Source of the DNA: Verrucomicrobiota bacterium
GTDB lineage: Bacteria; Verrucomicrobiota; Verrucomicrobiia; Verrucomicrobiales; Akkermansiaceae
Assembly: GCA_030835305.1 (NCBI GenBank)
Contig: JAURPJ010000130.1
Location: 1-64,000, forward strand
Direction of reading: 5' to 3'
Length of the DNA: 64,000 bases
Under the pieces are notes generated by a model. It worked only from the letters and a program-made list of their open reading frames with translations, made no database searches and was not told the origin of the DNA. The position numbers were made by a program, and so were the translations under genes. Shown one piece after another: positions 27,406 through 36,900 of this stretch; position 1 is the stretch's first letter; each line of letters begins with the position of its first letter.

Positions 27406-29781
27406 ATGAAATTCACACTCTCTCTCTTCCTCGGGCTTACCGTCGGAGGCCTTGCCCAGGAGCCACCGGCTCCCGGCGCGGCACCGCCACTTCCATCGGT
27501 CCCGGCACCAGCTCCCGGAGTCCAACCCGGCGCCGTGCCTGCGTCAGCTCCGATTCAGGGTCGCAAGGTTGATCCAAATCAGGTGATTGTTTCGGCCACC
27601 GACTCGATTAACGAGGCCAACATTCTCGCGCTCAAAGCCGCTCAACTTTACGAAGATTTCAGCGGAAAGCGTGTCATCATGACAAATGACGTGGCCCAAA
27701 GTGAGGTTTCCTTCACCATGCGGGGACCACTGACCAACAAGGAGGCCGCCAGGTTCCTTCAGCTTACTTTACTGGCCGAAGGACTTGCCATGATCCCCAT
27801 TCCAGGAGAGCCGGACATCATGCGCCTCGTGCCGTCGGGCCCGATCACCAGTCCCAACCAGGTGCCGAAGGGGTTTTATGACGATGAGTTCCAGCTTCCG
27901 GTGGAAGACGAGTTGGTCATGTATCAAATGGTCTTCAAATACCTGAAGCCGGAGGAGGCTCTCAAAGTCCTCCAGTCGGCGATGGGTCAGCTCAGTGCTT
28001 CGGGCACAATTGCGGCGGTTCCCAATGCTTCTTCATTGATCATTACTGAGAATGCCTCCCTCATTCGCCAAATGATCAAGATCCAGAAGGCCATCGATGT
28101 GCCGACATCGGTTGCCGAGAAGTGGGTCGAGGTCGTATATGGTGACGTCGAGGAAATCGCCGAGCGCATGAACGAAATTTACAACGAACAGGGGAATAAC
28201 CGGCAGACCACCCGGACGACCCGGACTCCCACCGTGCCAACTCCGAGCGCTGCTGGGACCGCCGCCACGGCCGGTGAGGAAATTCCCTTGCGGATCATTG
28301 GCGTGCGCCGTACGAGCCGCATCCTTCTCTTTGGGCGCCCGGCTGATTTGATCGCTGCCGAGTCCATGATTCGGAGCTTTGACCAGCCCAGTAGTGGCAA
28401 CACCCGTCAGACTTTCAGACTGCGTTACCTACGTGTCTCGGACTTCCTGAACATTGCGGAGGATGGAATCACAGCGACTCTCGGTGATGGCGCAAGCGGA
28501 GGCCAGGGCGGCAGTCGTCAGCTAAGCAGCCAGAATAACAGCAGTCGAAACAATCTCAGCACGCGGAATAACTCCACCAACAACCGGACCACTGGGCAGC
28601 AGGGTGGTCAGGCCGGTGGCGGCGGATCGCGAACCAGCATCGACGCCCAGAACATCCCGACCGAGCCGGAATCCCGCTTGGTCGGTGGACGTACCCTCTT
28701 GGTTGCTGACAACGTCGCCAACACCATCATAGTGAACGGACCCCCGCATCACATTGAACTCGTTCGCGATTTGATAGCTGATCTTGATTCGGAAGCCCAA
28801 CAAGTGGCGCTTTCGGCCGTGGTCGGAAGTTACGGGGTTGGTGATGGCTTCAACTTTGGCGTAGATTTGGCCCGGGCCCTCCAGCGTAATGGTTCCAACT
28901 TTGCGGCCGCTGGATCGGCGAGTTTCGGAGGAGTTCCTTCAGTTCTTGACCCGGGCACTCTCGGGGATCTGGGGGCGGTCCTCAGTGCAAATGGTGCTGC
29001 TGGAAACGGGCTCTCTCTTTACGGCCTTCTGGGTGACGACTTCGGTGTCTTTGTCAACGCTCTTGAGACCCAGACCAAGTTCAAGACTCTTGAGCGCACG
29101 GTGCTTACAACCCGGAACAACCGGGTGGCCTTGCTTTCATCGGGACAGCGGATTGCGATTCCTGCAAGTACCTTTCAGGGTGGAATTAACCAAGGTGGAA
29201 TCAATACCAACATCGAATACACCCAGGTGGTCCTTGAGCTGGAGATTCAGCCATTGATCAATTCCGATAATCAAGTGACGCTGGAAATCTCGCTCGTTCG
29301 AGATTCGGTCGGGCTTGACCGGGTTGTTGGAGAGTTGACCGTCCCTGATATTAATACGGAGGCTCTCTCAACTTCGGTGACCGTTCATGATGGTTCGGCT
29401 GTCATTCTTGGTGGAATCATGACGACCACCGAGAATAACACCAATAATGGCGTTCCTGTTCTTAGAAGTATTCCTGGGATCGGCCGGCTCTTTGGGGACA
29501 CCGGAAAGACCGAGAACGAATCAGAGTTGATCATTATGATTCAGCCCCGGATTATGAGCGGCCAGAGTGATTTTGATGGTTTTGGTGATGATTACAAGGG
29601 TATCAGCCGCAATGCTGCTAATGCTGCGGCAAAGCTTCCGCCACGGCGTGGAATGCTCCCGGATAGCAGCACGATGAAGGCAGCCTCCAGCCCCGACTCA
29701 AAGGTTGGCGGAGTGCTCGCTCCGCGCCAGAAGGCTCCCGAGCCGGCAACGAAGGTCCGGCGACGTTCCGTCCGAAGGTAG
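27406..29781 (+). CDS. gspD: Type II secretion secretin GspD
   Basis: A 791-residue outer-membrane channel protein with a signal peptide and a Pro/Ala-rich linker (residues 20-50). N0 and N1-N3 modules follow (NEANILALKAAQLYEDFSGK, then VFKYLKPEEALKVLQSAMG, VVYGDVEEIAERMNEIY and FRLRYLRVSDFLNIAEDGI). A Ser/Asn/Gly-rich insertion lies near residues 365-420. The secretin domain contains NTIIVNGPPHHIELV, QVTLEISLVRD, GSAVILGGIMTT and VPVLRSIPGIGRLFGDT. The C-terminus is basic. It closes the operon and is followed by a strong terminator. Confidence 0.94.
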   Translation: MKFTLSLFLGLTVGGLAQEPPAPGAAPPLPSVPAPAPGVQPGAVPASAPIQGRKVDPNQVIVSATDSINEANILALKAAQLYEDFSGKRVIMTNDVAQSEVSFTMRGPLTNKEAARFLQLTLLAEGLAMIPIPGEPDIMRLVPSGPITSPNQVPKGFYDDEFQLPVEDELVMYQMVFKYLKPEEALKVLQSAMGQLSASGTIAAVPNASSLIITENASLIRQMIKIQKAIDVPTSVAEKWVEVVYGDVEEIAERMNEIYNEQGNNRQTTRTTRTPTVPTPSAAGTAATAGEEIPLRIIGVRRTSRILLFGRPADLIAAESMIRSFDQPSSGNTRQTFRLRYLRVSDFLNIAEDGITATLGDGASGGQGGSRQLSSQNNSSRNNLSTRNNSTNNRTTGQQGGQAGGGGSRTSIDAQNIPTEPESRLVGGRTLLVADNVANTIIVNGPPHHIELVRDLIADLDSEAQQVALSAVVGSYGVGDGFNFGVDLARALQRNGSNFAAAGSASFGGVPSVLDPGTLGDLGAVLSANGAAGNGLSLYGLLGDDFGVFVNALETQTKFKTLERTVLTTRNNRVALLSSGQRIAIPASTFQGGINQGGINTNIEYTQVVLELEIQPLINSDNQVTLEISLVRDSVGLDRVVGELTVPDINTEALSTSVTVHDGSAVILGGIMTTTENNTNNGVPVLRSIPGIGRLFGDTGKTENESELIIMIQPRIMSGQSDFDGFGDDYKGISRNAANAAAKLPPRRGMLPDSSTMKAASSPDSKVGGVLAPRQKAPEPATKVRRRSVRR

Positions 29782-29821
29782 AAAAGGCCATCCTCGCCGG
29801 AGGATTTCGAACACAACTTTC

Positions 29822-29858
29822 AAACGCCTCATGCACTTCGGTGATGGGGCGTTTTTTT
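29822..29858 (+). terminator. Strong UUCG-tetraloop terminator after gspD
   Basis: AAACGCCTCAT and CAC pair with GTG and ATGGGGCGTTT around a TTCG tetraloop, with one bulged G and one G-U pair, giving a 14-bp stem, followed directly by seven T. It ends the type II secretion operon and lies just outside and partly over the stop codon of the convergent xerD gene. Confidence 0.9.
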
Positions 29859-30744
29859 ATCCCCGTGGGTGGAAATTCCTATGGACGGCTTTGAGGCGCT
29901 TTTGATCCACGTGAGTGTAGATTTGGGTGGTCGCAATGTCAGCGTGACCGAGCAGTTCCTGGATGACCCGAAGGTCGGCCCCGTTTTCGAGGAGGTGTGT
30001 TGCGAAGGAATGACGAAGCAGGTGGGGATAGATGTTTTGATCGATCCCGGCTTGCTTGGCTCTCTCTTTGACGATTTGGCGAACACGATCCGGGGAAAGT
30101 GCCCCCCCCCGAATCGAGAGAAAAATGTGAGAGGATGTCTTGCGCGTGACGAGATTGGGACGCTCGCTTGTGAGGTAGCAATTCAGAGCGGCGAGCGCCT
30201 TTCCTCCGACCGGGACCAGCCGGGTTTTGTTGCCCTTGCCGGTGATACGGAGGAAGTGGTCGTCGACATCAAGAAATTCGAGCCGGGCATTGCAAATCTC
30301 AGACAGGCGAAGACCCGAAGCATAAAAAAGTTCCAGGAGTGCCAGGTCTCGTTTGCCGAGCTTCTTCTCGGGATTGATCGACGAAAGCAGTTGCGTGATC
30401 GTCTCGGCATTAAGCGTTTCCGGGAGTTTGGCGCTCGTTTTTGGGGCCAGGAGGGGTTCCGCCGGATCGATTTCGATGTGGTTCCGTTTCTGGAGAAAGC
30501 GAAAGAAGATCTTCAGGTGAACGAGTGCGATACGCAGGGAAGAGGTATCGAGGTCGCCCTTGCGAAGGTGACCCAGAAAGGCCGAGAGTTCATCGGTTCC
30601 AAGGTCCCGCCATTCCTTGTAGCCTTGCTTTGAAGTCCACTCGACGAGCTTGTCGAGGGTTTGGCGGACGGAGAGTTGGTAAGCGGTCGAGAGGCCCCGC
30701 TCGGTCGCGAGGTAAAGGATGAACCCATCGACCTGAAATTCCAT
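29857..30744 (-). CDS. xerD: Tyrosine recombinase XerD-type
   Basis: A 295-residue site-specific recombinase. The N-terminal SAM-like domain (1-105) is followed by the catalytic domain with the full set Arg146 (SGLRLSE), Lys170 (TGKGNKTR), His241-x-x-Arg244 (HLLRHSFATH), His267 (LLGHADI) and Tyr276 (QIYTHV). The length and sequence fit the housekeeping XerD that resolves chromosome dimers at dif rather than a phage integrase. The ATG at 30744 starts MEFQVDGFILYL. It is 5 bp downstream of the ABC ATPase gene, probably co-transcribed. Confidence 0.92.
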   Translation of the reverse strand: MEFQVDGFILYLATERGLSTAYQLSVRQTLDKLVEWTSKQGYKEWRDLGTDELSAFLGHLRKGDLDTSSLRIALVHLKIFFRFLQKRNHIEIDPAEPLLAPKTSAKLPETLNAETITQLLSSINPEKKLGKRDLALLELFYASGLRLSEICNARLEFLDVDDHFLRITGKGNKTRLVPVGGKALAALNCYLTSERPNLVTRKTSSHIFLSIRGGALSPDRVRQIVKERAKQAGIDQNIYPHLLRHSFATHLLENGADLRVIQELLGHADIATTQIYTHVDQKRLKAVHRNFHPRG

Positions 30745-30749
30745 GGCGG

Positions 30750-31727
30750 TCAGGATGCGAGGCAGCCGGGGCAATTCTGGACGTGATGACCGGGAACGAT
30801 TTCCGTGAGCTGCGGGGGTTCATCGGCGAGGCAAAGCGAGCTGTCTCCCAAAGTGTTGCGGGGCTGAAATGAGCACGCTGACGGGGGAACGTTCAGATTG
30901 GGAGGAAGTCCGGGAATGGTATAAAGGGTTTCACCTTTTTTGTGCATCGCAGGGATGCTTTTCAGGAGGGCTCGGGTGTAGGCGTGACGCGGATCGGCGA
31001 AGAGATCGGTGGCCGTGGCGGACTCCACAACCCGCCCGGCATACATCACGTTCACTTTGTCGCAGACTTGGGAAACGACCCCGAGGTCGTGGGTCACGAG
31101 CAGCACCGCTGTCCCCAAAGTCTCCTGGCGATCTTTGATGAGATCGAGGACTTGCTTCTGCACGGTCACATCAAGAGCGGTCGTCGGCTCGTCGGCGATG
31201 AGGATTTCAGGTCGGGTGATGAGAGCCATTGCAATCATGACGCGCTGTCGCATGCCTCCTGAAAATTCGTGAGGGTAGGACTTGATCCGTTTTTCAGCCT
31301 CAGGAATGCCAACTTCCTCGAGAGCCTCGATGGCCCGATGGAGCGCGGGTTTTCCCTTCATGCCCTCGTGTAGTTCAAGAGGCTCGGTGAGTTGGGTTGA
31401 AATTCGCAGTGCCGGATTGAGGCAGGTCATGGGATCCTGGAAAATCATCGAGATCTTCTTACCCCGGATTTTGCGAAGAGTCTTTTCGTTGGCCTTGAGC
31501 AGATCGGTCCCCTCGAACATGGCGCTCCCGGAGTGGATCTTCCCCGGAGGCTGGGGAATGAGTCCGAGAAGCGAGTAACAGCTGACGGATTTTCCAGAGC
31601 CAGATTCGCCAACGATCCCGAGCGTTTCACCCTTTTCGAGTACAAAGGAAACATCTTCGACCGCGTGAACGATTCCGTTACGGGTGTGAAAGCGGGTGGT
31701 GAGATTTTTGACATCGAGCAGGGCCAT
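30750..31727 (-). CDS. Peptide ABC transporter ATPase, OppD/DppD type
   Basis: A 325-residue ATPase with Walker A GESGSGKS, Q-loop IFQDPMTCLNP, signature FSGGMRQR, Walker B ILIADEPTTALD and the H-loop VTHD. The C-terminal extension (YTRALLKSIP, then Cys in SACSFQPR, SLCLADEPP, NCPGC) is the oligopeptide/dipeptide transporter domain, which binds an iron-sulfur cluster in some relatives. The ATG at 31727 gives the expected start MALLDVKNL. No permease or binding-protein gene is adjacent, so it must work with subunits encoded elsewhere. Confidence 0.9.
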   Translation of the reverse strand: MALLDVKNLTTRFHTRNGIVHAVEDVSFVLEKGETLGIVGESGSGKSVSCYSLLGLIPQPPGKIHSGSAMFEGTDLLKANEKTLRKIRGKKISMIFQDPMTCLNPALRISTQLTEPLELHEGMKGKPALHRAIEALEEVGIPEAEKRIKSYPHEFSGGMRQRVMIAMALITRPEILIADEPTTALDVTVQKQVLDLIKDRQETLGTAVLLVTHDLGVVSQVCDKVNVMYAGRVVESATATDLFADPRHAYTRALLKSIPAMHKKGETLYTIPGLPPNLNVPPSACSFQPRNTLGDSSLCLADEPPQLTEIVPGHHVQNCPGCLAS

Positions 31728-31788
31728 ACTGATGGCGTGAGAATGCCCTCTCATTGGTGGGAGCGGAAGAAAAAAGGAATGAGCGGTT

Positions 31789-33660
31789 CTACTGCTTTTT
31801 ATGGTAAAAGCGTCCATCTTCCGCTCCGATGAGAAGTTCGCGTTTGCCATCGCGATCGAGATCGATGGTGGTAGGGCTGGAGCTGTGGCCGGAGATCTTC
31901 CGTTTGGCGAGGTGGCCGATCTTTCTGAAGATGGTCTTCCCTTTGAGCTGGCCTTCGTTTTGGTAGAGTTCGGCATTGATGGAATTGACGAGGAGGTCGA
32001 GGTCGCCGTCGTTATCCCAATCGACCAGATCAATTTTACGACGTCCGCTTTTGCCTGCGTGTTGGGTGTTGAGGGCGAGGAAGCGTCCGGTCTCGGTGAT
32101 GAAGATCCGTTTCCCCGGGAGGAGTGAGTGATCCTTTTGTCGCTTGAAGAAGGCGAGGTATCCCTCGTGATCCATTACGATGAGGTCGTTGAGTTGATCT
32201 TTGTTCCAATCAACGATGAGCGGGGTCGTGCGCCATTGGGTCACCAGGTTCCGGCCTTGGGGATGCCACCAATTCCACGATGGTTTTGGAGGGGTGTCGG
32301 GCCACTCGACGGCGACGGTTTGGGCCGGGCCGAGTTTGGGGTCGCTTCGGCTGCCGATGTTGGGGAACCATTCGATTTTCCCCCAGATCGAATTGATCAT
32401 GAGGTCGGGGAGTCCGTCGTGATTCCAGTCGCCGACGGATTGGGTGGTGTAACCCCACTTGGCTTCAGCGGGGCCCTGGATGGAGCCGTTTGGGCCGGCC
32501 TGAATGTGGATTGTTTCTCCGCCGGCTTTAAGAAGAACGGGAGCGGCCCATTTGGGCGTGGGTTTGCCATCGAGATTCTCGAAGAAGGCAATGTTGCCGG
32601 CGGTGTTTCCCGAGATGATGTCTTCATCGCCATCACCGTCCCAGTCGTATCCGACGGGGGTGGAGAGAGCTCCAAACTTGAGGTCGTCGGCTTCTTGTTG
32701 GAAGTATCGTGGTGGCAGGAAATCGGGAGTTCCGTTGGGATTGATCTGTCCGGTGTGTTCCATGAAGGCGACGCGTCCGTCTTCATCTCCCACTATGAGG
32801 TCCTGGTCGCCGTCTTGATCCCAATCGACGGCGGTCGGAGTGATCATCTGCACATGCATGCGGTGGGGGAGCCGGATTCCGGCTGCGTATCTTGGAGAAG
32901 TCCCTGAGCCGGTATTTTGGAAGTAGGTGAACCCGTCGAGAAATTCTCCGCAGAGGAGGTCGAGGTCGCCATCGTTGTCGAAGTCGACGAGGTTGGGAGA
33001 GGGCATCCCGTAAACATCAACGGGTTTTCCTCCGGCTTCAATCCTCCGAGGAGTTTCGTACTCGGGAGCGGCGTTGGTTCCGGTGTTCCGGAGAAGGTAG
33101 ACCCAACCGCGGAGCGGTCCATTGGTCCAGTTGCCCTGACGATCGTAGGCATTGTCCCAGCCGTATTCCCCCCAGTAGCCCTCGCCCACGATGAGGTCGT
33201 GAAGCCCGTCTCCATCGTAGTCGGCCATCTTCCAATGTTTTGCGCGGACGTTGCCGAAACCGGTGGTGAGTCGGGTCTCATAAAGCTTCCGGGTCTTGCC
33301 GTAGCCCTGGCCCGCAAAATCGAGGAGGTACGCTCCGGGCAGGAGGACGACGGGATCCTTCCCGGGATAGGAGACGTGGATATTGGAGGTTCCTTTGCCG
33401 ATGCGAACTGCCTTCTTGAAGACGGGCATCTTTTCTCCTCCCGGGTTTTCGAACAAGTAGGTGCCGTTGTAGGGCTTGTCGGGGCAGGAGACGACGAGGT
33501 CGAGATCGCCGTCGCCGTCCCAATCCATCGGAAGCGGCCAGGCCCAAAGGCCAACGCCAAGATCGACGCTGAGACCGGGATGGTTGTATTTCAGACGCTT
33601 GAGATCGTGTTCTTCGGCCTGAGCCGAAAGCAGGATGAGAGGAAGGAGGCAGCGGATCAT
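31789..33660 (-). CDS. Secreted VCBS/FG-GAP repeat protein
   Basis: A 623-residue exported protein with signal peptide MIRCLLPLILLSAQA. It contains nine calcium-binding FG-GAP/VCBS-type repeats of the pattern D-W-D-x-D-G-D-x-D-L, for example DWDGDGDLDLVV, DYDGDGLHDLIVG, DFDNDGDLDLLCG and DLDRDGKRELLIG, spread over the whole length, consistent with an integrin-like beta-propeller. Such proteins act outside the cell in adhesion or polymer binding, but this one has no catalytic domain that I can see. The ATG at 33660 gives the signal peptide. It lies 61 bp upstream of the ABC ATPase on the same strand. Confidence 0.88.
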   Translation of the reverse strand: MIRCLLPLILLSAQAEEHDLKRLKYNHPGLSVDLGVGLWAWPLPMDWDGDGDLDLVVSCPDKPYNGTYLFENPGGEKMPVFKKAVRIGKGTSNIHVSYPGKDPVVLLPGAYLLDFAGQGYGKTRKLYETRLTTGFGNVRAKHWKMADYDGDGLHDLIVGEGYWGEYGWDNAYDRQGNWTNGPLRGWVYLLRNTGTNAAPEYETPRRIEAGGKPVDVYGMPSPNLVDFDNDGDLDLLCGEFLDGFTYFQNTGSGTSPRYAAGIRLPHRMHVQMITPTAVDWDQDGDQDLIVGDEDGRVAFMEHTGQINPNGTPDFLPPRYFQQEADDLKFGALSTPVGYDWDGDGDEDIISGNTAGNIAFFENLDGKPTPKWAAPVLLKAGGETIHIQAGPNGSIQGPAEAKWGYTTQSVGDWNHDGLPDLMINSIWGKIEWFPNIGSRSDPKLGPAQTVAVEWPDTPPKPSWNWWHPQGRNLVTQWRTTPLIVDWNKDQLNDLIVMDHEGYLAFFKRQKDHSLLPGKRIFITETGRFLALNTQHAGKSGRRKIDLVDWDNDGDLDLLVNSINAELYQNEGQLKGKTIFRKIGHLAKRKISGHSSSPTTIDLDRDGKRELLIGAEDGRFYHKKQ

Positions 33661-33976
33661 ACGAAGTTTAAAAACAAGTGAGGCCAAAATTGCCTGCCTT
33701 GTCCATCATAGGTCGCGAAAAGTGGATGAGAAGCGTGATCGACAAAGGGAAGGCGGGGGGTGAAGAATGGCCTGCGAGGACCCGCGGATCATCCGAACCA
33801 GAAGAATTCAGAATCCTGACGATACGAAATCGTGGGAGTGGATTGTTTCGATTGATTCTCCTGGGCTCGATCACTTCTGCCGGTCGAAGGGAAATCGGAC
33901 ACAGTGATGCCGGGGAATGAGCGAAAGGAGTGAAACTCCCGGAGATTGCAAAAGCGATCTTAAGGGGGGCGGAAGC
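33661..33976. other. Intergenic region between VCBS gene and der
   Basis: About 316 bp. An 80-codon plus-strand frame here shows no family resemblance and no good start, so I leave it out. A small GGAGT-GAA-ACTCC hairpin lies at 33927-33939, without a T-run. The region probably holds the promoter of the VCBS gene and the end of the der transcript. Confidence 0.4.
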
Positions 33977-35374
33977 TCAGCTGCGCTCCATCCGGTCCTT
34001 TTTGCTGCGTGAGCGGAATGAAAGAGGAATGGGAAGCCCGTCGGTGGGATGCTTGTCTTTGATCTGGTTGATCAAGTAGTTTTGGAAGGACTCCACGATG
34101 AGGTGTTTGTCATTCACAAAGAGAACATACTCGGGAACAGGGATGGCCTGGTAACGGTCGTTGACGGCCGTAGTGGCGTAGAAAAGCTTCATGCGCTTGC
34201 GGTGGCGCTTGTGCTCGGGCGGCGGGTTCTTGATGAAGGCATCCTGCAGGAGTCGGTTGAGCGGGCCGGTGCCGATAACCTCCTGGGCATTGTCGCGAAT
34301 GCGGGTGATCGTTTTGAAGATGTGCTGAATGGCGTGGCCCTTCATCGCCGAGACGCAAACGAACGGGGCGTAATCGAGGAAGAAGAGTTCGCGACGAAGA
34401 TGGTCTTCGGCAGCTTCAAGTCGGGCCGCTTTCTGTCCTTCTGGGTGAAAGAGGTCGAACTTATTGGCGATGATGAGACAGGGTTTTTTCTCCTGCTGAA
34501 TCAAGCGGGCAATCTTACGGTCCTGCGCCGCGACTCCTGCGGCGAGATCAACCACGAGAAGGCAAATGTCGGCCCGCCGAATGGAGCGTTCGCTTCGCAT
34601 TGCAGAGAAGACCTCGATGGAATCTTCCATGCTGGATCGCTTGCGCAGTCCGGCGGTGTCGATGAGGTTGTGTTTTTCATTTCCCCAAACGTAGGGGATG
34701 TCGACAGCGTCCCGGGTCGTTCCGGCGACTTCGGAAACGATCGTCCGCTCGTCTTTTAAAATGGCATTGATGAGCGATGACTTGCCGGCGTTTGGTTTTC
34801 CAACGACTGCAATTTTCAATCCGTCCTTCAATTCGTCGAGGTCGGTTTCTTCTTGCTCGCGGGCTTCCAGTTTTGATAGCTCCTCGTCGATGGTATCGGT
34901 AAGAATGTCCATGCCGCGCCCGTGCTCGGCCGAAGTGGGAATGCCCGAGCCAAAGCCGAGTCCGGCAAAGTCGCTGGCGGTATTATCGTGGTCCGTGCTG
35001 TCGGCCTTGTTCATCACGAGGATCACGTTGGGATTTGATTTGCGAAGGATTTGGGCGACTTCTTCGTCGATGGGATTAATGCCGGCCCGGGCATCGACCA
35101 CGAAAACGATGAGGTCGGCTGAATCCATTGCGATGCGGGCCTCAAAGGTGACCGCGTTCGAAAAGCCGTCTTCGTTGACGGCGCAGATGCCCCCGGTGTC
35201 AACGAGTTCGCAGGGCGTTTCGGTCGCAACGCAGGGCGCCGCGATCCGATCGCGGGTGACACCCGGTTGATCGTGAACGATGGCGATGCGTCGGCCGGCC
35301 AGACGATTAAAGAGCGCGGACTTCCCGACGTTCGGGCGTCCGACGATTGCGACCTGAAATGGGCTGGTAGGCAT
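33977..35374 (-). CDS. der: Ribosome biogenesis GTPase Der (EngA)
   Basis: A 465-residue protein with two tandem G domains: G1 GRPNVGKS (residues 12-19), DTGG and NKAD for the first, and GKPNAGKSS, DTAG and ANKFD for the second, near residues 190-315. The C-terminal KH-like domain has the typical LLQDAF and PEHKRHRKRMKLFYATT region. Der acts in maturation of the 50S subunit. It is preceded by a 244-bp gap containing no gene that I can support. Confidence 0.95.
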   Translation of the reverse strand: MPTSPFQVAIVGRPNVGKSALFNRLAGRRIAIVHDQPGVTRDRIAAPCVATETPCELVDTGGICAVNEDGFSNAVTFEARIAMDSADLIVFVVDARAGINPIDEEVAQILRKSNPNVILVMNKADSTDHDNTASDFAGLGFGSGIPTSAEHGRGMDILTDTIDEELSKLEAREQEETDLDELKDGLKIAVVGKPNAGKSSLINAILKDERTIVSEVAGTTRDAVDIPYVWGNEKHNLIDTAGLRKRSSMEDSIEVFSAMRSERSIRRADICLLVVDLAAGVAAQDRKIARLIQQEKKPCLIIANKFDLFHPEGQKAARLEAAEDHLRRELFFLDYAPFVCVSAMKGHAIQHIFKTITRIRDNAQEVIGTGPLNRLLQDAFIKNPPPEHKRHRKRMKLFYATTAVNDRYQAIPVPEYVLFVNDKHLIVESFQNYLINQIKDKHPTDGLPIPLSFRSRSKKDRMERS

Positions 35375-35457
35375 GTCGCGACCCTATGGCAGATCCTGAG
35401 GGATTGACAAGCGATGAGCGAGTTCCTCTGCACCTCGGGCAGGAAGGTTCCTGATAT

Positions 35458-35673
35458 TTAGGCGGTTTCGAGATCCTTCGGTTTGGCCTTGATGTCCTTG
35501 ATGTTGGCCTGTTCCTTGTCGTCCTCTTCGTGGCTGGGGCCGGTGTTGCCGGGCGAGGGAAGGACCTTGCGAGCGAGTTTTTTGAGCCCGCCTTCAGTTG
35601 ATTTGTAGTCGGACTCCGCTTGGCGGACCGATTTTCCCCAAGCTTGGGAAAAGTCAAGGTCTTGTTCCCGCAT
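35458..35673 (-). CDS. Small hypothetical acidic/basic protein
   Basis: A 71-residue protein starting at ATG 35673. It is entirely hydrophilic, with charged runs HEEDDKEQ and KDIKAKPKD and a helical stretch SVRQAESDYKSTEGGLKKLARKVL. No known domain is recognised. It lies between nadA and der on the same strand with generous spacing, so it could be an independent small gene. A longer form extending upstream lacks coding character. Confidence 0.5.
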   Translation of the reverse strand: MREQDLDFSQAWGKSVRQAESDYKSTEGGLKKLARKVLPSPGNTGPSHEEDDKEQANIKDIKAKPKDLETA

Positions 35674-35917
35674 TAATCCGGTGGCGTTCTCGGTGATCTT
35701 CAGTTGCCTGATTTTTAGGAAAAGGTGGCGATGAACAGAACTCTGGAACAATGAGTGAAGAGGTAATCGCAAAGGTCCATGTCAGTCGGATATTTCCAAC
35801 GTAGCAGACTCCTGTTTGTGCGATGGTGCAAAAGCCTTATCGAACAAAGCCGGTAAATCGCGGGCATGGGCGACGCCCGGAGAATTTCCGGGACTCCGGT
35901 CCCGCTGTCGCGCAAGA
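35674..35917. other. Intergenic region between nadA and the small gene
   Basis: 244 bp with no supported gene. Short frames on both strands are not convincing. I see no clear hairpin terminator behind nadA. Confidence 0.35.
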
Positions 35918-36862
35918 CTACTTGGACTGTTCAAGCATGCGAACGAGAGAAACCTTGGCTTTTTTGCGAATGTCTTCGGGGAGTTCGACCTGTGGCTCTA
36001 GCTTGTCGAGACAGGCGTGGAGTTTTTCCAGGGTGTTCATCTTCATGTAGCGGCAGTCGGCACATGCGCAGTGATCGGTTGGACCAGGTATGAGATTTTT
36101 CCCGGGAACCTCCTTTTGCAGTCTGTGAAGCATCCCAGATTCAGTGACGACAATGATGTCCTGAGCGGGGGTTTCGCGGCAGAAGTGAACCATCTTTTCG
36201 GTCGAACAAACCTCGTCTGCGAGAAGCCGAACTGCTTTGGGGCACTCGGGGTGTGCGACGACCACGGCGTCTGGATACTCGTCTTTGATCTTTTTGATGG
36301 ACTGCCTGGTGAATTCAACGTGGACGTAGCAATTGCCTTTCCACAAATCCATTTTGCGGCCTGTTTGCTCGATGACCCACTGTCCCAGGTTTTCATCGGG
36401 GACAAAAAGGATGGGTCGGTCTTTGGGAGCTTGGTTGACGATTTTTGGGGCATTACCCGAAGTACAGATGACGTCGCAGAGCGCCTTTACTCCGGCCGAG
36501 CAATTAATGTAGGCGATGACGTAGTAATTTTTGTCTTTATTCTCTTTGAGGAAGGCTTCGAGTTCGTGGGCGGGGCAGGCTTGCTCAAGAGAGCAACCGG
36601 CATCTTTGTCCGGGAGAATGACCGTTTTTTCGGGATTCAAAATCTTTGCGGTTTCAGCCATGAAATGAACTCCGCAAAAGGCAATGACATCGGCACTGGT
36701 CTCCTGGGCCTTGTAGGCAAGGCCGAGCGAATCGCCCAGATAGTCAGCGATATCTTGAATCGGGCCGACTTGATAGTTGTGGGCCAGAATGACCACATTT
36801 TTCTCCTTTTTGAGTCGGAGAATATCTTCTTTGAGATCAAGAACAGGCGCGTTGGTTGGCAT
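35918..36862 (-). CDS. nadA: Quinolinate synthase
   Basis: A 314-residue enzyme that condenses iminoaspartate with dihydroxyacetone phosphate to quinolinate in NAD synthesis. It carries the family signatures VILAHNYQVGPIQDIADYLGDSL, FCGVHFMAETAKIL, DKDAGCSLEQACP and CSAGVKA, with cysteines for the [4Fe-4S] cluster including DHCACADCRYM near the C-terminus. The ATG at 36862 is preferred over a TTG 30 bp upstream. It is the last gene of the run TPR protein, bactofilin, zinc-ribbon bactofilin, nadA. nadB and nadC are not in the window. Confidence 0.95.
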   Translation of the reverse strand: MPTNAPVLDLKEDILRLKKEKNVVILAHNYQVGPIQDIADYLGDSLGLAYKAQETSADVIAFCGVHFMAETAKILNPEKTVILPDKDAGCSLEQACPAHELEAFLKENKDKNYYVIAYINCSAGVKALCDVICTSGNAPKIVNQAPKDRPILFVPDENLGQWVIEQTGRKMDLWKGNCYVHVEFTRQSIKKIKDEYPDAVVVAHPECPKAVRLLADEVCSTEKMVHFCRETPAQDIIVVTESGMLHRLQKEVPGKNLIPGPTDHCACADCRYMKMNTLEKLHACLDKLEPQVELPEDIRKKAKVSLVRMLEQSK

Positions 36863-36900
36863 TTCCAAATGATCCGGGATTGGCACCGGCAAGACCAGAA

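Noticed and set aside
29857-30744. Phage or island integrase.
   Set aside because: The recombinase has the size and motifs of housekeeping XerD; there is no tRNA, attachment repeat or cargo gene next to it.
31789-33660. DNA repeats or a CRISPR-like array in the VCBS gene.
   Set aside because: The periodicity comes from protein repeats with the D-x-D-G-D motif and is not an exact DNA repeat with spacers.
33678-33920. 80-codon plus-strand gene in the gap before der.
   Set aside because: No Shine-Dalgarno, no domain, and amino-acid content typical of non-coding sequence.
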